A DNA stretch of 64,000 bases from positions 100,601-164,600 of the forward strand of contig CAVVVS010000049.1 in the NCBI GenBank assembly GCA_963751355.1. The letters run 5' to 3'. The translations under genes and the position numbers were made by a program. The stretch comes from CAVVVS01 sp963751355. Lineage in GTDB: Bacteria > Bacteroidota > Ignavibacteria > Ignavibacteriales > Ignavibacteriaceae. Below are positions 17,120 to 27,661 of the stretch, piece after piece (the stretch's first letter is position 1; every line of letters begins with the position of its first letter). Under the pieces are notes generated by a model. The model was not told the DNA's origin. It saw nothing but the letters and a program-made list of their open reading frames with translations, and made no database searches.

Positions 17120-19394
17120 AACTATACTTCATTACAAGATTCTTGAGAAATTAGGCGAAGGTGGAATGGGTGTCGTATATCTAGCCGAAGATAAGAACCT
17201 GGAACGCAAGGTTGCAATAAAATTTTTACCACGACACATTTCGGAAAATACTGAAGAAAGGCAAAGGTTTAAACTTGAAGCTAAAGCTGCTGCAAAACTA
17301 AATCATCCCAACATTGCTACTATCCATTCGATTGAGGAAACAGATAAAGAAATTTTTATTGTGATGGAGTATATCAAAGGAATAGAGTTAAGCAATAAGA
17401 TAAAAGAAGGAATTATTTCAACAGATGAAGCGGTTAAAATAGCTTCTCAAATTGCTGAAGGTATTGAAGCCGCACATAAGGAAGGAATTATTCATAGAGA
17501 CATCAAGTCATCCAACATCATGATTACCGAAAGTGGAACTGTTAAGATAATGGATTTCGGATTGGCAAAAGTCAAAGGGACTTCAAAAATTACAAAAATG
17601 GACTCGACCGTGGGTACAATAGCTTATATGTCACCTGAGCAGTCAAGGGGTGATGAAGTGGACAGCAAAACAGATTTATGGTCATTCGGTGTTGTACTTT
17701 ATGAGATGCTGACGGGAAAGATGCCTTTCAAAGGTGATTACGATCAGGCAATAATTTACTCCATTCTGAATGAAGAACCTCAGCCTGCAGAACAAATAGA
17801 TAAAAGGTTGCAGCATATTATAGAGAAATTGCTTAAAAAGATTCCGAATGAAAGATATGGAAGTGCAAAAGAAATTGCGGACGAATTAAGAACGATTCCC
17901 GAGGAAGAGACAATCAAAAGAACAGGTAAAAAGAAGTTAAATCTTTCGTGGATTATTGCCGGAGCAGCAATAATAGTAGTTGCCATTGCGCTTTTTTTGT
18001 TTATGCCTTCTTCGAAAACAATTAAAGAGAAAGTAACTATAAAAACAATTGCAGTTCTGCCGTTTGCCGATTTAAGTCCGAAGAAAGACCAGGGATATTT
18101 TTCGGATGGTTTATCCGGAGAACTCATTAATGTCTTGTCAAAAAATCCGAAGCTTCGAGTCACTGCACGCACATCTTCATTCTCTTTTAAAGGTACTAAT
18201 GCGGATATTAAAACAATTGCTTCAAAGCTTAATGTAAAGAATATACTGGAAGGTAGTGTTCAGAAAGCAGGAAATAAACTGCGTATTTCGGCAGACCTTG
18301 TAAATGTTAAGACTGATGCAACGCTGTGGTCCGGTATTTACAACGGAACAATGAAAAATATATTTGCATTGCAGGATTCAATATCGGACAATGTAGCAGA
18401 AGCGCTTAATGCAGCATTGCTTGGAATTAAGGCTTCGTCGACTGAACAGAAGACAGATCCCGATGCTTACAACGACTACTTGCTCGGAAATCATTTTTAT
18501 GAATTAGAAGGGAAAGAATACTGGAATAAGGCGGAAGAATATTACGAGAAGGCTATAGCAATTGATTCAAACTACGCACCTGCCTGGGTCGGGTTATCCA
18601 TTGTTCACAGTAATCAGGCTGATAACGGTTACGTACGTGTTGATGTTGGCTACAGGAAGGCACGAAAAGAAATCCGGAAAGCCTTAGAACTTAATCCGAA
18701 TCTTGCTGATGTATATGCTCAGCTTGGAAATATAAAAAGCAGTCACGCCTGGGATTGGAAAGGTGCGGATGAAGCATTTAAGAAAGGACTGCAGCTGGAA
18801 CCGGAAAATACTAATGTCATTTTTGGAGCTTCATATTTAGAGTGGATACTCGGACGATATGATAAAGCAACCAAATTAGCACATCGTATTATTAGGATTG
18901 ATCCTGTGAACGTAAGAGGATACTTAAGCTTAGCTTATCTTAACTATTATAATGGTTTGTATGACGAATCTATTGCTGTCTCAAGAAAATGCCTTGAGCT
19001 TAATCCTCAAATTCGCGGCGCACATATGATAAGTGGTTTTGACTATATTGAAAAAGGAAAACTTGATTCAGCACTGGCAGAGATAAAGAAAGAACCAGAA
19101 CCGTGGATGCGAAATTCGGCCATTGTAATTATTTATTACGCGTTAGGCAGAAAAAAAGAAGCCGCTGAAAAGATGAAAAATTTCATAAAAAAATTCCAGT
19201 ATGTCGGAGCTTACCAGGTAGCTGAAATCTATGCCTTCATGGATGAAAAAGATAAGGCATTCCGGTGGCTGGAAAGAGCTTACAGACAACACGATACCGG
19301 GTGCATTACGATCAAAGGTGATCCGCTTTTACACAATATTATTAAAGATCCCCGCTACACTGCATTTTTGAAAATGATGAAGCTGCCGCTTTGA
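17109..19394 (+). CDS. Membrane Ser/Thr kinase with TolB-like and TPR sensor half
   Basis: 761 residues. The leader reads MIDETILHYKI, the only intact array kinase here with Asp at residue 3. The kinase domain has GEGGMG, Lys38, HRDIKSSN and DFG, and the activation segment carries MDSTVGTIAYMSPEQ. A membrane helix (IIAGAAIIVVAIALFLF) follows near 280-297. Next comes a TolB-like domain (IAVLPFADLSPKKDQGYFSDGLSGELI), closer to the classic CadC/adenylate-cyclase-associated form than in its sisters, and then TPRs (for example EEYYEKAIAIDSNYAPAWVG) to the C-terminus. A GGAGG site lies 9 nt before the ATG, and the truncated leader frame at 16994 ends inside this start. It is probably a signal-sensing kinase with the TPR half outside the cytoplasm; the ligand is unknown. 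Confidence 0.93.
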   Translation: MIDETILHYKILEKLGEGGMGVVYLAEDKNLERKVAIKFLPRHISENTEERQRFKLEAKAAAKLNHPNIATIHSIEETDKEIFIVMEYIKGIELSNKIKEGIISTDEAVKIASQIAEGIEAAHKEGIIHRDIKSSNIMITESGTVKIMDFGLAKVKGTSKITKMDSTVGTIAYMSPEQSRGDEVDSKTDLWSFGVVLYEMLTGKMPFKGDYDQAIIYSILNEEPQPAEQIDKRLQHIIEKLLKKIPNERYGSAKEIADELRTIPEEETIKRTGKKKLNLSWIIAGAAIIVVAIALFLFMPSSKTIKEKVTIKTIAVLPFADLSPKKDQGYFSDGLSGELINVLSKNPKLRVTARTSSFSFKGTNADIKTIASKLNVKNILEGSVQKAGNKLRISADLVNVKTDATLWSGIYNGTMKNIFALQDSISDNVAEALNAALLGIKASSTEQKTDPDAYNDYLLGNHFYELEGKEYWNKAEEYYEKAIAIDSNYAPAWVGLSIVHSNQADNGYVRVDVGYRKARKEIRKALELNPNLADVYAQLGNIKSSHAWDWKGADEAFKKGLQLEPENTNVIFGASYLEWILGRYDKATKLAHRIIRIDPVNVRGYLSLAYLNYYNGLYDESIAVSRKCLELNPQIRGAHMISGFDYIEKGKLDSALAEIKKEPEPWMRNSAIVIIYYALGRKKEAAEKMKNFIKKFQYVGAYQVAEIYAFMDEKDKAFRWLERAYRQHDTGCITIKGDPLLHNIIKDPRYTAFLKMMKLPL

Positions 19395-19460
19395 GAATTC
19401 AATGAATTGGCAAACAAATTGCAATAAAGCCAAAAGAAAATTTATTATTGAGGCTCTTAT

Positions 19461-22190
19461 ATGATCGGTAAAACAATACTTCACTATAAAATAGTAGAGA
19501 AATTAGGCGAAGGCGGAATGGGTGAAGTCTATAAAGCCCAGGATACCAAACTCGATCGCTTCGTTGCACTAAAGTTTCTTCCTTCTCAAATGTCAGCATC
19601 GGAAGATGATAAAGCAAGATTTATACAAGAAGCAAAAGCCGCATCAGCAATGAATCACCCGAATGTTTGTACCATATATGATATTCAAGAAAATGATGGG
19701 CAGCTTTTTATTGTAATGGAATATGTAGAAGGAAAAACTTTAAAAGATTTAGTAGAGACGCATCGCAATGCGTCTCTGCCAACAAAACAAATTCTTGAAA
19801 TCGGGACTCAAGTTGCGGACGGACTGGCAGCAGCTCATGAAAAGGGAATAGTTCACCGGGACATAAAGCCTGAAAACATAATGATCCGTAAAGACGGAAT
19901 AGCACAAATAATGGATTTTGGTTTAGCAAAACTCCGCGAAACTTCCGGCGTTTCAAGATTAACAAAAGCCGGCACAACAATGGGCACTATGGGTTACATG
20001 TCTCCTGAGCAAGTACAGGGATTAGATGTTGATCACCGGTCGGATATATTTTCACTCGGTGTTGTGCTTTATGAATTGCTTACTGGAGAACTTCCGTTTA
20101 AGGGAGTACATGAAACAGCCATAATGTACGAAATAGTTAATGTAGATCCTCTTCCAATCTCGACGGTAAAAGAAGGTATTGAACCTGAGTTGGATAGAAT
20201 AATTTTAGAATGTTTAGAAAAAGACAAAGATGAAAGATGTCAGTCTGCGAAAGAATTAGCTAAGGATTTAAAAAAAGTCAAAAGATCAAGCGGACACAGG
20301 AAGAGCAGAGTTTATAATACAAGTGAACTAACCCAGCCTATTTCGACATCAGGTTCAATTATTAATCAAAACGTTTCATCTAAAAATTTAATTTATAAAA
20401 TTTCCCCGGTTATTGCAGCTCTATTTCTAGTAACAACATCAATTTTTGGAGTACTTTATTTTACAAAAACGTCAAATTTGAATGCCCCTGAAGCACGTTC
20501 CCATATTATACTGCCTAAAGGAGTTAAGCTAACAGATTCATACCACGGTAGCAATATCGCAATTTCACCCAATGGAAAATATATCACTTTCATAGGTACT
20601 GATTCTTCCGGGGTAACTAAACTTTGGCTAAGACCATTGAATTCGCTGCAAGCAAAACCAATAGCAGACGCTTTCTTTTTGTCGTTCCCTTTTTGGTCTC
20701 CTGACAGCAGATTTATTGCATATTTCTTTGAAGGTAAACTCAATAAAATATCAATAGAAGGAGGGCAGCCGATAACTATTTGTAATACATCCGGAGGCGC
20801 AGGCGGAACCTGGAACAGCAGCGGAACTATAATTTTTATTCCAAATTACTTAGGTGGATTGTACAAAGTATCCGCAGACGGGGGAAAACCCGAACTTCTG
20901 ATTCCGCTAAGTAAAAATAAGGATTGGGGAGGTTTCAGATGGCCTTATTTCCTTCCCGATGGGAAGCATTTTTTATTTACGATAGTAGCTAATGGTTTCG
21001 GAACGTATGAACAAAACCGGGGAGCATACAAAATATATGCTGCGTCAATAGATGATCCCAAAACCCGGCTAATCCTAAATGCTTCATCCGAGGCAGAGTT
21101 CTCAAATGGGTATCTGTTTTTTGTAAAACAAAAAATATTATTCGCAAGACGTTTTAATACCGGCAATCTTAAATTTTCCGGTGAAAGTATTCCTATAGCG
21201 GCTAATGTGCAGTACTATCCCGGAGATGCCGGAGGTGTCTTTTCTGTTTCGAACAAGAGGACAATAATATATCAACAGTCGATCAGCCAGGACGAAAAAA
21301 TAATGCTTTTAAATAAGAAAGGTAATACACAAAATTTATTATTAACTAATAATGTCCGTTACAGGGCTTCCTTTTCATCGGACGGCAAAATGATTGCTTT
21401 TGATTCTTATAATAATAAAAATAATTCCGATATATGGATATATAATAAATCAAGAAATATTGCTTCTAGATTTACATTTAACTCTGCTTCTGATGCTGAT
21501 CCAATTTGGTCTCCGGATGACAAAAAAATTATTTTTAGTTCATATCGTAGTAATAATTTCAGCTTATATGTTAAAAATTCAGACGGCTCCGGGAAGGTAA
21601 AGCCCTTCTTTACAAATAATTCAAAAAACATCATTATGGCAACTGACTGGTCAAAAAACGGAAAGTATGTTGGGGTTATGGTTCAAAGTTATAAGGATCA
21701 GAGTAGTATGTGGGATATTTTATTAATTCCTTCATCCGGCAAAAATAAACCTGTAAAATTTCTTGTGACTGATTTTAATGAAGGTGTACCTAAATTTTCG
21801 CCTGATAGTAAATGGATTGCTTATTGGTCTAACCAATCCGGTAAATACCAAATATATGTTTCTCCTTTCAGCGGAGGGAGCAAATGGCAGGTATCTAATG
21901 TTGAAAATCTTAATTGGGGTCCAAGGTGGATAAAAGATGGTAAGGCAATTTATTTTGGAACTTCGGATAATAAAGTGTGGGGTGTTAATGTAAAAGAAAA
22001 TGGAAGTACATTATCATTTGGGAATCAGTATGAGGTTTTGGATTACAATAAATCGGGAGAAAACATTACCATTTATGATGTAAATAAAACCGGAGATACA
22101 TTTGTTGCGGGGATATCAAACAGAAACGGCTTCCCATCATCAATTACAATGCTTACTAATTGGCAAGAAGAAATGAAAGGTAAGAAATGA
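19461..22190 (+). CDS. Membrane Ser/Thr kinase with PD40/TolB beta-propeller sensor half, with a repeat-derived insert
   Basis: 909 residues. The kinase domain is complete (Lys38, HRD Asp134, Asn139, DFG Asp152). Residues 97-108 (LVETHRNASLPT) replace the shorter KKDSLSE loop of the sister kinases and are encoded by a perfect palindrome at 19754-19777. A membrane helix lies near 320-337 and a propeller follows (FSPDSKWIAYWSN, WSPDDKKIIFSS), ending in LTNWQEEM. Nucleotides about 19556-19630 are identical to the same part of the 24920 gene. A GAGG site lies upstream, and the TGA stop overlaps the next ATG. Expected topology: kinase in the cytoplasm, propeller outside. Confidence 0.94.
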   Translation: MIGKTILHYKIVEKLGEGGMGEVYKAQDTKLDRFVALKFLPSQMSASEDDKARFIQEAKAASAMNHPNVCTIYDIQENDGQLFIVMEYVEGKTLKDLVETHRNASLPTKQILEIGTQVADGLAAAHEKGIVHRDIKPENIMIRKDGIAQIMDFGLAKLRETSGVSRLTKAGTTMGTMGYMSPEQVQGLDVDHRSDIFSLGVVLYELLTGELPFKGVHETAIMYEIVNVDPLPISTVKEGIEPELDRIILECLEKDKDERCQSAKELAKDLKKVKRSSGHRKSRVYNTSELTQPISTSGSIINQNVSSKNLIYKISPVIAALFLVTTSIFGVLYFTKTSNLNAPEARSHIILPKGVKLTDSYHGSNIAISPNGKYITFIGTDSSGVTKLWLRPLNSLQAKPIADAFFLSFPFWSPDSRFIAYFFEGKLNKISIEGGQPITICNTSGGAGGTWNSSGTIIFIPNYLGGLYKVSADGGKPELLIPLSKNKDWGGFRWPYFLPDGKHFLFTIVANGFGTYEQNRGAYKIYAASIDDPKTRLILNASSEAEFSNGYLFFVKQKILFARRFNTGNLKFSGESIPIAANVQYYPGDAGGVFSVSNKRTIIYQQSISQDEKIMLLNKKGNTQNLLLTNNVRYRASFSSDGKMIAFDSYNNKNNSDIWIYNKSRNIASRFTFNSASDADPIWSPDDKKIIFSSYRSNNFSLYVKNSDGSGKVKPFFTNNSKNIIMATDWSKNGKYVGVMVQSYKDQSSMWDILLIPSSGKNKPVKFLVTDFNEGVPKFSPDSKWIAYWSNQSGKYQIYVSPFSGGSKWQVSNVENLNWGPRWIKDGKAIYFGTSDNKVWGVNVKENGSTLSFGNQYEVLDYNKSGENITIYDVNKTGDTFVAGISNRNGFPSSITMLTNWQEEMKGKK
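19754..19777 (+). repeat. Perfect palindrome translated in frame within kinase
   Basis: AGAGACGCAT, CGCA loop, ATGCGTCTCT: 10-bp arms with no mismatch. It encodes the core of residues VETHRNASL in the post-hinge loop of the kinase. A diverged copy sits at the same codons of the next gene (22480-22503). Confidence 0.8.
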
Positions 22191-24904
22191 TCGGCTCAAC
22201 AATACTACACTACAAAATCGTAGAGAAACTTGGCGAAGGCGGGATGGGCGAAGTCTACAAAGCGCAGGACACAAAATTGGACCGCTTTGTAGCGTTGAAG
22301 TTTCTCCCAACTCATCTTACGGCATCAGAAGATGACAAAGCACGCTTCATCCAGGAAGCAAAGGCCGCCTCTTCAATGAATCACCCTAATGTCTGCACGA
22401 TTTATTCCATAGAAGAATATGAGAAGCAATTATTCATTGCAATGGAATATGTTGAAGGGAAAACATTAAAAGATATAGTGGAGACGAATCGCAATGCGTC
22501 TCTACCAACAAAGCAAATTCTTGAAATAGGAATTCAGGTTGCTGAAGGACTTGCTGCAGCACACGAAAAAGGAATTGTTCATCGTGATATTAAACCTGAA
22601 AATATTATGGTGCGCAAGGACGGCATTGCACAGATAATGGACTTCGGACTGGCAAAATTATATTCGGACAGCAATGTATCGCGTTTAACAAAAGCCGGAA
22701 CAACTATGGGCACGATGGGTTATATGTCACCCGAGCAAGTACAGGGATTGGATGTTGATCATAGAACGGACATCTTTTCTCTCGGCGTTGTACTGTATGA
22801 ATTACTTGCTGGTGAATCACCTTTCAAAGGAATGCACGAGACTGCAATAATGTATGAGATAGTAAACGTTGATCCGCCGCCGATTTCAACAGTAAAAGAA
22901 GGAATTGAGCCTGAATTAGATGGAATTATTCTTGAGTGTCTTGAAAAAGATAAAGACGAGAGATGCCAGTCTGCGAAAGAACTTGCCAAAGATTTGAGAA
23001 AAGTAAAGAAATCTACGGGAAATAGAACGAGTCGTGTTTACAGAACTCAGACAATTACACCAGCTGCTGAGAATATAAAAGTAAAATCCGGTGTGTTTGA
23101 TGTTAATTTCAAAAAGAGAATAATAAAAAACAAAGTTCCTTTAGCTGTAATTACAGTACTGGCGGTTGCACTTCTAATAACGATCTATTTTTTAATTGCT
23201 TCTTCAAATAACGTTGCGGAAACGCCTGCACACGTTTCAATCAAGATTAACGGAGGACTGGCACTTGGTGCTTTTTCATCATTCGCAATTTCACCGGATG
23301 GATCAAAAATAGTTTATACAGTTAACCAGGCTAATGCCAGGATGCTTTATATAAGAGATTTAAATTCTTACGACTCCAAACCTATTCCCGGAACAGAAGG
23401 GGCTGTATCTCCTTGCTTTTCTCCTGACGGTAAATGGCTGGCATTTTTGGCTGAAAACTACATAAGAAAAGTCCTAGTTTCGGGCGGACCTGTTGCTAAT
23501 ATTACATCTGCGAATCTGGGGAATAATGATGCACCAATGCCTTACCTGTATTGGGGAAATGACAATCAGATTTATCTTACGTCATATTTCACCGGAACTT
23601 TGTACCGCATTCCTGCAAAAGGCGGAAAACCGGAAATAATCGGAAAGGCAAAATCGCATTCTAATCAAGTTAACTTCCGATGGCCGGTCCTGCTTCCGGA
23701 TGGCAAAAATCTCCTTATCACAACTGAATCAAAAAATGAAAACAAAAATATGCAAATTGATGTTTTGAACCTACAGTCCGGAATCCAAAAAAGCCTTATC
23801 GATCAAGCAAGCTATGCTCAATATATGAAACCCGGATACCTGTTATTTGTGCGGCATAATAAGTTGTTTGCATCAAAATTCGATCCTGGAAATAATTCAT
23901 TGATTGACTCACCTGTGCCGATTATACCTGATGTTGCAACAGTTTCTTTGACCGGGATGGCTTTATTTAATGTTTCTGATAACGGAACGCTTGTATATCT
24001 TCCCGGCTCAGATCTTTCTGAAAACAGAAACCTTATGTTAGTTGACCGTTCGGGTAAAATTCTTAATAGAACCGATTTACATTTGCCTATAGAGGATTTT
24101 AACATTTCTCCGGATGGAAAAAAAGTAGTCATGACGGTGGAAGGCATGATATGGAGTATTTATTTGTATGACATCCAAAGAAATGCTGTTACCAGGCTGA
24201 CACAAAATAATGATGACCGGGATCCTGTTTGGACGCCTGACGGTAAGTCAATAATATACGGATCTTACCGTAAAGGATTTTACGGATTGTTCATAGCCCC
24301 ACTTAATAACATTGAGAAAGAGAGAAGATTAACCAAAAGCAAGTATTTTGAAAGTTCATACAGTATTTCTCCTGACGGAAAGTATGTTGCTTTCAATGAA
24401 GAAGATTCTACGGGAACTATACAACACATTCTAGTGAAAGACTTGAGCAGTAGCGCAAATCCTGAATTCATCGCAAATGGAACATTTTCTGCCTGGATGC
24501 CTGCATTTTCTCCGAATGGAAAATTTATTGCCTTTGAAGCTTTGAAGCCGGACAGAAATATATACGTTGTTCCTTTTCGCAGATCAGGAGGGAGGATCCA
24601 GATATCAACACACGGCGGCACTAGACCATTTTGGTCCAATGACGGAAGTAAGCTTTATTATTTTCAGAAGAAGACACTGATGGAGGTTCCTGTTAAGTAC
24701 ACTCCTGATTTTTCCGCAGGAATAGCTCACCAGGTGTTAACAATAGATTTCGGAATCGGTACAATTCGCTACGGCCAGGAAATACCTGGAACTAACAATT
24801 TCATTATGCTCGCCCCCGAACAATCCGATAAATCGAGTAATTCATTGCACGTTATTCTTAACTGGGATCAGGAATTGAAGAATCAATTAGTAAATGCAAA
24901 TTAA
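22187..24904 (+). CDS. Membrane Ser/Thr kinase with PD40/TolB beta-propeller sensor half, with a repeat-derived insert
   Basis: 905 residues. The kinase domain has Lys38, HRD Asp134, Asn139 and DFG Asp152; residues 97-108 (IVETNRNASLPT) come from a decayed copy of the palindrome seen in the 19461 gene. It is a mosaic: residues 70-90 match the 11237 kinase, the insert matches 19461, and nucleotides 22600-22640 match 27785. A membrane helix (LAVITVLAVALLITIYFLI) precedes a propeller with blades FSPDGKWLAFLAE, WTPDGKSIIYGS and FSPNGKFIAFEA. The end motif is ILNWDQELKNQ. The ATG overlaps the previous stop as ATGA. The sensor is predicted to face the periplasm. Confidence 0.94.
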   Translation: MIGSTILHYKIVEKLGEGGMGEVYKAQDTKLDRFVALKFLPTHLTASEDDKARFIQEAKAASSMNHPNVCTIYSIEEYEKQLFIAMEYVEGKTLKDIVETNRNASLPTKQILEIGIQVAEGLAAAHEKGIVHRDIKPENIMVRKDGIAQIMDFGLAKLYSDSNVSRLTKAGTTMGTMGYMSPEQVQGLDVDHRTDIFSLGVVLYELLAGESPFKGMHETAIMYEIVNVDPPPISTVKEGIEPELDGIILECLEKDKDERCQSAKELAKDLRKVKKSTGNRTSRVYRTQTITPAAENIKVKSGVFDVNFKKRIIKNKVPLAVITVLAVALLITIYFLIASSNNVAETPAHVSIKINGGLALGAFSSFAISPDGSKIVYTVNQANARMLYIRDLNSYDSKPIPGTEGAVSPCFSPDGKWLAFLAENYIRKVLVSGGPVANITSANLGNNDAPMPYLYWGNDNQIYLTSYFTGTLYRIPAKGGKPEIIGKAKSHSNQVNFRWPVLLPDGKNLLITTESKNENKNMQIDVLNLQSGIQKSLIDQASYAQYMKPGYLLFVRHNKLFASKFDPGNNSLIDSPVPIIPDVATVSLTGMALFNVSDNGTLVYLPGSDLSENRNLMLVDRSGKILNRTDLHLPIEDFNISPDGKKVVMTVEGMIWSIYLYDIQRNAVTRLTQNNDDRDPVWTPDGKSIIYGSYRKGFYGLFIAPLNNIEKERRLTKSKYFESSYSISPDGKYVAFNEEDSTGTIQHILVKDLSSSANPEFIANGTFSAWMPAFSPNGKFIAFEALKPDRNIYVVPFRRSGGRIQISTHGGTRPFWSNDGSKLYYFQKKTLMEVPVKYTPDFSAGIAHQVLTIDFGIGTIRYGQEIPGTNNFIMLAPEQSDKSSNSLHVILNWDQELKNQLVNAN
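22480..22503 (+). repeat. Diverged palindrome translated in frame within kinase
   Basis: Counterpart of the 19754 palindrome at the same codons. The right arm (ATGCGTCTCT) is unchanged, while the left arm has two substitutions (GGAGACGAAT). It therefore predates the present divergence of the two genes or was moved between them by conversion. Confidence 0.7.
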
Positions 24905-24919
24905 AAGGATTTTGAAATT

Positions 24920-27661
24920 ATGGTTGGCGAAACAATTTTACACTATAAAATTTTAGAAAAACTTGGCGAAGGCGGAATGGGCGAAGTCTATAAAGCTCAG
25001 GACACCAAACTCGACCGCTTCGTTGCACTAAAGTTTCTTCCTTCTCAAATGTCAGCATCGGAAGATGATAAAGCAAGATTTATACAAGAAGCCAAAGCAG
25101 CCTCGGCAATGAATCATCCGAATGTTTGTACCATATATGATATTCAAGAAAATGATGGGAAATTGTTTATTGTAATGGAATATGTAGAAGGTAAAACATT
25201 AAAGGATAAAAAGGATTCACTTTCTGAAAAGCAAATTTTGGAAATAGGAATTCAAGTTGCAGAAGGTTTGGCTGCAGCACACGAAAAGGGAATTGTTCAT
25301 CGTGACATAAAGCCGGAAAATATTATGATCCGCAAGGACGGCATAGCCCAGATAATGGATTTCGGATTAGCTAAGCTTAGAGAAACTTCAGGAGTTTCAA
25401 GATTAACCAAAGCCGGTACAACAATGGGCACAATGGGTTACATGTCTCCCGAACAAGTGCAGGGATTAGATGTCGATCATCGGACAGACATATTTTCACT
25501 CGGTGTAGTAATTTATGAGTTGTTAAGTGGTGAATCACCATTTAAAGGAATGCACGAAACAGCAATTATGTATGAAATTGTAAATGTTGACCCTCCTCCA
25601 ATCTCAACAATAAAAGAAGGAATAAATCCTGAACTGGATCAGTTGATACTGGAATGTCTTGAGAAGGATAAGGATGAAAGATTTCAGTCTGCGAAGGAAC
25701 TTGCCAGAAGCCTTAGAAAATTAAAACGCGGTTCAACCGGAAACAGAACCAGCAGAATGTATAATGTAAATACGCAGGCATACAGCACACCTCAAACATC
25801 AGCAATTAATAAATCCGGTGCGACTACATTAAAAGATATTCCCTTAAAAAGTTTTTTCAGAAGTATCTTTTATAATCCGAAATTATCGTGGTCTTTCGGA
25901 ATTATAATTTTTATTGCTGCTGTTTTGCTCCTTGTTTTTTCTTTCCTTAACCAAACAAAAGTTGAAGTACATGAAACTAAGGCATCTGTACTTCCACCGT
26001 TCGGAATCAATTTCGATAACAGCCTTGGAAGCAATCTTACAATATCACCCAACGGTCAATTTATTTCCTTTGTCGGAACCGACTCTGCAGGGACCGAAAA
26101 ATTGTGGGTGAGGCCGGTTAATTCATTAACGGCGAGAGCTTTGACCAATGTTACTCCTACCGCATATCCGTTCTGGTCTCCTGACAGTAAGACTATAGCT
26201 TATTTCGATAAAGGCAAACTGATGAAAATATCTCTCGATGCGGGTGCACCACTGCCTATTTGCGATGCTGCTAACGGAAGAGGAGGCTCCTGGAGTATTA
26301 ACGGGACTATTGTCTTTTCTCCAACTCCCACAGGCGGTCTTTTCGAAGTCCCTTCTTCCGGCGGAAAGCCTAAGCAGATTATTAAGTCGGATACGTCGAA
26401 TCCTAACCAGAGTTTAAGATGGGCATGTTTCCTGCCGGATGGAAATCACTTCCTTTATTCCACAGAAAATAGTGCATCCGGCTCGTCTCCGAATGACAGA
26501 ATATTCCTGTCAGCTTTGGATGATTCCAAATCGGTAAAACTTATTACGGCATCATCTAACTGTCAATATGCAGACGGATTTTTATTGTTTGTCCGGCAGT
26601 CAATTCTGCTTGCCCAAAAATTTAATCCGGATAAACTAAAGCTTGAAGGAGAAGCAATGCCTGTAGCTGAAAACGTGCAGTATTATGATGTAAGAATATC
26701 CGGTGCATTTGCAGCTTCACAAAACGGCAAGCTGGTATACCTCGAAGGAAATCAAAATAACCAAAGCCTGGCGCTTCTGAATAAAAATGGAAATGTGATT
26801 AAAAAAATATCCGGTATGAAGCCATATTTTGATGCCAGTTTTTCACCGGGTGGAAATAGAATAGTGAGCGATTTATATGATCCGAATGAGAAAAAATATA
26901 ATATATGGGTATATGATCTTAATAGGGGTAATTGGACAAGACTGACATTTGATAAAGCTGATATATTTCCATTTTGGACCGGTAATGGAAAACAGATTAC
27001 TTATGCTTCCAATGTCAATGGTACTTTCAATCCATATATTATGAATGCTGACGGTTCCGGGAATAAAGAGCAGATTTACAAATCTAATTTTTCGAATGTA
27101 ACAACTGAAATTTCCCCTGATGGTAAATACATTTTATTCACGGCAATCAATTATGCAAACCCAAAAAGCGGCCTTGATATTCTTCTGCTGCAGCCTGGTC
27201 AGGCTAAAAAACCTGCGCCAATTCTGGCGACAAATTTTAATGAATCTTTCGGCAGATTCTCTCCAAATTTGAAATGGATTTCTTATCAGTCTGATGAATC
27301 CGGGAAATTCCAGGTTTATGTAATACCTTTTAATTCAAACAATCCTTCCGGTACAAACGCAAAATGGCAGATATCAGTTAATGGAGGAATTTACCCCAAA
27401 TGGATGAACAAGGGAAAGAGCATTTATTTTATAACACCGGATAATAAAATAATGGGAGTTGATATAAATGAAAACGGTTCATCGCTTTCGCCCGGTAAAC
27501 CATACTTAGTTTTTAAACCGCACAATACAAAAGTTTTTAAAATTTTTGATATTAACAAAGAAGGAACAGAAATTACAGCTACTATTCCAAACGGTAAAAG
27601 CAATCAAGCAACAATTACGCTGGTTGAAAACTGGGAGAAAGAAGTTGAGAGTGGGAAATGA
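24920..27661 (+). CDS. Membrane Ser/Thr kinase with PD40/TolB beta-propeller sensor half
   Basis: 913 residues, the longest of the propeller type. The leader is MVGETILHYKI (Val at residue 2). The catalytic set Lys38, Asp129, Asn134 and Asp147 is intact, with the short KKDSLSE loop and no repeat insert. A membrane helix lies near 330-348 (FGIIIFIAAVLLLVFSFL). The propeller blades include FWSPDSKTIAYFD and EISPDGKYILFTA, and the end motif is VENWEKEVESGK. The kinase region shares a 114-bp exactly identical tract with the 27785 gene and about 75 identical bp with the 19461 gene. The stop codon overlaps the truncated leader frame at 27658 as ATGA. It lies 15 bp after the previous gene and is probably co-transcribed. 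Confidence 0.94.
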   Translation: MVGETILHYKILEKLGEGGMGEVYKAQDTKLDRFVALKFLPSQMSASEDDKARFIQEAKAASAMNHPNVCTIYDIQENDGKLFIVMEYVEGKTLKDKKDSLSEKQILEIGIQVAEGLAAAHEKGIVHRDIKPENIMIRKDGIAQIMDFGLAKLRETSGVSRLTKAGTTMGTMGYMSPEQVQGLDVDHRTDIFSLGVVIYELLSGESPFKGMHETAIMYEIVNVDPPPISTIKEGINPELDQLILECLEKDKDERFQSAKELARSLRKLKRGSTGNRTSRMYNVNTQAYSTPQTSAINKSGATTLKDIPLKSFFRSIFYNPKLSWSFGIIIFIAAVLLLVFSFLNQTKVEVHETKASVLPPFGINFDNSLGSNLTISPNGQFISFVGTDSAGTEKLWVRPVNSLTARALTNVTPTAYPFWSPDSKTIAYFDKGKLMKISLDAGAPLPICDAANGRGGSWSINGTIVFSPTPTGGLFEVPSSGGKPKQIIKSDTSNPNQSLRWACFLPDGNHFLYSTENSASGSSPNDRIFLSALDDSKSVKLITASSNCQYADGFLLFVRQSILLAQKFNPDKLKLEGEAMPVAENVQYYDVRISGAFAASQNGKLVYLEGNQNNQSLALLNKNGNVIKKISGMKPYFDASFSPGGNRIVSDLYDPNEKKYNIWVYDLNRGNWTRLTFDKADIFPFWTGNGKQITYASNVNGTFNPYIMNADGSGNKEQIYKSNFSNVTTEISPDGKYILFTAINYANPKSGLDILLLQPGQAKKPAPILATNFNESFGRFSPNLKWISYQSDESGKFQVYVIPFNSNNPSGTNAKWQISVNGGIYPKWMNKGKSIYFITPDNKIMGVDINENGSSLSPGKPYLVFKPHNTKVFKIFDINKEGTEITATIPNGKSNQATITLVENWEKEVESGK
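25214..25327 (+). repeat. Exact 114-bp tract shared with 28079-28192
   Basis: Base-for-base identity over the codons from the DSLSEKQ loop to the catalytic HRDIKPENIM, although flanking kinase codons and the propellers differ. Most simply explained by recent gene conversion or unequal exchange between neighbours. Confidence 0.85.
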
